Of a stretch of 35,474 nucleotides of DNA, positions 33,824 through 35,474 are shown piece by piece. The DNA lies in contig JAKAWG010000054.1 in assembly GCA_021817045.1 (NCBI GenBank), positions 1 through 35,474 on the forward strand, written 5' to 3'. The notes under the pieces were generated by a model, which worked only from the letters and a program-made list of their open reading frames with translations, had not been told where the DNA came from and made no database searches. The DNA is from Acidobacteriota bacterium. Its GTDB lineage: Bacteria > Acidobacteriota > Terriglobia > UBA7540. The number at the start of each line of letters is the position of its first letter. Within the stretch, counting starts at the first letter, position 1. A program made the translations under genes and the position numbers.

Positions 33824-33855
33824 AGCCGCAGACCCGAAAGCGGGGTCTGCGCTAC
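33824..33855. repeat. REP palindrome, right flank of the RAYT gene (inverted copy)
   Basis: Exact reverse complement of 33220-33251 over all 32 bp. It stands 28 bp upstream of the proposed transposase start. A RAYT gene between inverted REPs is the known arrangement of a REPtron. Confidence 0.85.
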
Positions 33856-33907
33856 ACTTGCTGCCAAATAAACCCGCCGCTCACCACTATGCTCGCCGCG
33901 GGCGTAA

Positions 33908-33956
33908 AAAAACCGTCTCACCTGTCTCACGCGTCTCCTCTGTCTCATTGAGGTGT
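33908..33956. repeat. GTCTC-rich dispersed repeat, copy 2
   Basis: A run of A's then CGTCTCACCTGTCTCACGCG, further GTCTC units and GTCTCATTGAGGTG. It shares its order of units with the tract at 1178-1223. It adjoins the RAYT block. Confidence 0.5.
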
Positions 33957-34087
33957 GGCACGATGAACGCCATGGACGCCTGGGGAAAGCCGACATTTTG
34001 GAGTGCGGCAGCAACCGCTTTGTTCGGCCTGCTTAGCGCAGCGCCGGCCTTCAGAGCCTGTTCAGAAAATTTGGGCCGAGAGAGACC

Positions 34088-34228
34088 CCTCACCCGGCTC
34101 GCGGAGTTTATCCTGCGCCCCTTCGCTGCGCTCAGGGCCGTTCGCAGCAGAAGGGCGAACGGGCTCGCCACCCTCTCCCTTGGGGAGAGGGTGCCCGAGG
34201 CACGAGGGCAGGTGAGGGGTCATTCTCA
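34088..34228. repeat. Dispersed-repeat-like block with nested inverted repeats
   Basis: CCCTCACC near 34088 and GGTGAGGG near 34212 are inverted copies enclosing about 120 bp. Inside, CCCTCTCCC TTGG GGAGAGGG (34172-34192) makes a tight hairpin. No protein sense on either strand. The form is like MITE or REP-type repeats seen in many genomes. From 34229 to 34480 nothing identifiable was found. Confidence 0.5.
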
Positions 34229-34480
34229 TGCTTCGGGGTGCCGCAAGGCGGCATGGGCGACTGCCCCGAGAAAAATGAATGGTCGAGATCCACCGGGCCA
34301 AGGCCGGCCTGTACGGACAGGCGGCAACTCCACTGCCGGAATCCAAAGGGAGAGTGTTTTTGGCCGTCCCTGCCAGCCCGGAAAGGGGAGAAAACGCAGA
34401 AAACGCGTAAAAGATTGTTTATTGCGGAACGAACAGCATGCAAGCCATTGAAAACAAAATGTCTAGATTATGCTCTAATC

Positions 34481-34611
34481 GGAACGAACTCCCTTGAAGG
34501 CTCTATGTTATTGAATATAAAGGAGAATTTTCCGAGTTCGTTCCTAAACATCGAAGTCATACAAAAAAGGCGACTTAATCGAGAAAATTGAGTTCGTTTC
34601 GAGTTCGTTTC
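34481..34611. repeat. Inverted and tandem copies of GAGTTCGTTYC in AT-rich DNA
   Basis: GGAACGAACTC (34481-34491) and GAGTTCGTTCC (34534-34544) form a perfect 11-bp inverted repeat. Two more copies, GAGTTCGTTTC, stand head to tail at 34590-34600 and 34601-34611. The DNA between is AT-rich and unlike the surrounding sequence. Only very short open frames are present (one of 28 codons from 34505, without a ribosome binding site). From 34612 to 34910 nothing was identified. Confidence 0.55.
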
Positions 34612-34916
34612 ATCAGAAAAATGCTCCCTTGTGGGCAGGCAATGGCCTCGCGCGGAGCGTCTTGGGAGCGCCGTCCCGCAAAGTGGCAGTACGGATTCGA
34701 GACCGAGCAGATTTGAGATAATAGGGTTAAACCTTCTCAGCAACTCTGCCGAAGAGAAATGTGGGACCAAACTCAGGGTACGAAGGCTGGACTCTGAGCG
34801 CCTATCTGACGGTGCTTGGCAAGGCCATACCCACAAGTAGACCGTCAGTGTATGCAGACACGGTTGCAGCCGTTTGGCGGCGTCCGTAATCAAATGGTTA
34901 GTATAAAATTTTTGAC

Positions 34917-34944
34917 TTGACAAACTTCGATAATGTGTTAAGCT
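34917..34944 (+). promoter_or_regulatory. Promoter-like sequence for the tandem-repeat protein
   Basis: TTGACA (34917-34922) is a perfect -35 box. The best -10 candidate is TAAGCT (34939-34944) at 16 bp, a weak match. The setting is AT-rich, and a leader of about 110 nt would follow. The -10 assignment is uncertain. Confidence 0.45.
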
Positions 34945-34946
34945 TT

Positions 34947-35058
34947 CTGACGGTAGTCAGAGTACCAACTAGTTAGCTTGATATTCCGGCTACGCTCTCA
35001 TAGGCTCTACCTCCAGCGGGTTCTTGGGGACCCGATTAAATTTTTCTGGAGGGAGTCT
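34947..35058 (+). promoter_or_regulatory. Structured leader that can sequester the ribosome binding site
   Basis: Within the leader, CCTCCAG (35010-35016) pairs perfectly with CTGGAGG (35046-35052), which is the ribosome binding site of the next gene. The stem can be extended by CTC (35005-35007) with GAG (35053-35055). Inside it a second hairpin CGGGT/ACCCG (35017-35021 with 35030-35034) is closed. An upstream hairpin CTGAC GGTA GTCAG lies at 34947-34960. Such a layout suggests control of translation by a ligand, protein or temperature. It matches no riboswitch class I can name. Confidence 0.55.
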
Positions 35059-35059
35059 C

Positions 35060-35474
35060 ATGAAGAGGCAATGTGTACCTGTATTTTTTGCGATTCTGGT
35101 CGCTTTAGCAAGTGTTAGTCTTCGGAAAGCTTTAGCAAACGCACCCGAAACGACGAGCCCATGGCAGAGTTCAGTCGTTACAACAAGCCACTCGACATTC
35201 ACGCAGTCGGCGATACTTCTCGGTGCCTCGCCTGCGCCAGCCGCGCCTCATCAACAGTCCTTAGCAATCGGCGGTTCGCCCATGCCACCTACTCCGCTGA
35301 CGGGTTCGCAGGTCGCAATCGGCGGTTCGCCCATGCCACCGACTCCGCTGACAGGTACACAGGTCGCAATCGGCGGTTCGCCCATGCCACCTACTCCGCT
35401 GACAGGTTCGCAGGTCGCAATCGGCGGTTCGCCCATGCCACCGACTCCGCTGACAGGTACACAGGTCGCAATCG
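35060..35474 (+). CDS. Exported protein with 17-residue tandem repeats (runs off the window)
   Basis: The ATG at 35060 follows a strong GGAGGGAG site. The first 28 residues are a signal peptide (MKRQCVPVFFAILVALASVS then LRKALANA, cleavage after ALA or ANA). A Ser/Thr/Ala-rich linker covers 29-68. From residue 69 the protein consists of the 17-residue unit AIGGSPMPPTPLTGSQV, with Ser/Thr alternating at its 15th position (GSQ, GTQ, GSQ, GTQ). Each unit is 51 bp (starts at 35264, 35315, 35366, 35417 and 35468) and the frame continues past the window. The composition (Gly, Pro, Ser, Thr) suggests an extended surface or cell-wall protein. No family recognised. The antisense open frame over this area is a shadow of the repeats. 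Confidence 0.8.
   Translation, partial: MKRQCVPVFFAILVALASVSLRKALANAPETTSPWQSSVVTTSHSTFTQSAILLGASPAPAAPHQQSLAIGGSPMPPTPLTGSQVAIGGSPMPPTPLTGTQVAIGGSPMPPTPLTGSQVAIGGSPMPPTPLTGTQVAI

Noticed and set aside
34468..34923. 151-codon minus-strand frame at the right end
   Set aside because: It covers the inverted repeats and part of the promoter of the repeat protein; no domain and no ribosome binding site.
35251..35436. Minus-strand frame of repeated MGEPPIATC units
   Set aside because: It is the antisense of the 51-bp repeats, which must stay open because 51 is a multiple of 3. The plus strand has the start site and signal peptide.
35264..35474. CRISPR array
   Set aside because: The 51-bp units are contiguous with no spacers, are in frame with a signal-peptide protein, and have no cas genes nearby.

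Overview
The window reads as a chromosomal stretch of a Gram-negative-like, GC-rich bacterium, most likely an Acidobacteriota member. This is inferred from the gene families: futalosine-pathway menaquinone genes, a secreted protein of the 'LPDxxCRE' type common in acidobacterial genomes, abundant REP-like palindromes, and a REP-associated tyrosine transposase. No rRNA or tRNA gene was seen, so the phylum assignment is inference.

Layout. Positions 1-240 hold the 3' end of an IS4-type transposase. Positions 505-10200 are plus-strand housekeeping genes: a NUDIX hydrolase, a secreted SMP-30-like lactonase overlapping a secreted alpha/beta hydrolase, a secreted protein of unknown function, trmFO, xerC, a DinB-like protein, an orphan Phd-type antitoxin, then mqnA and mqnC. 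A small HTH regulator with palindromic upstream DNA (10214-10642) and a structured non-coding stretch separate these from galT, galK and an MFS transporter (10933-14553). From 14604 to 27759 everything runs on the minus strand. It comprises yceD-rpmF-plsX-fabH-fabD-fabG-acpP-fabF (ribosomal protein L32 plus type II fatty-acid synthesis) behind a promoter with two perfect hexamers, then etfB-etfA, a Cys-rich protein, dnaG, rpoD and an OsmC-family gene 3 nt after rpoD. From 28073 to 32841 there is a three-gene restriction-modification-like operon with overlapping genes. The right end (33000-35474) is repeat-rich. It has a RAYT transposase bounded by perfect 32-bp inverted palindromes, other dispersed repeats, and a secreted tandem-repeat protein running off the window behind a leader whose folding would mask its ribosome binding site.

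Most notable result. The OsmC-family gene at 14604-15119 (minus) has a single in-frame TGA at codon 78, where the family's first redox cysteine is expected. The frame is intact on both sides, the second redox cysteine is retained (C146), and a 7-bp hairpin with a UGGAG loop lies 19-37 nt after the TGA, as in bacterial SECIS elements. It therefore looks like a selenoprotein that standard annotation would split or call a pseudogene.

Other points worth attention: the R-M locus joins a T5orf172/GIY-YIG-like domain to a helicase and carries two methylase-fold proteins, one lacking an NPPY motif; the terminal repeat protein has 51-bp units that alternate as 102-bp pairs; the RAYT gene is broken by one amber codon at a probable Trp; and two genes (trmFO and the lactonase) have promoter-like hexamers so close to the start codon that leaderless mRNAs are likely.
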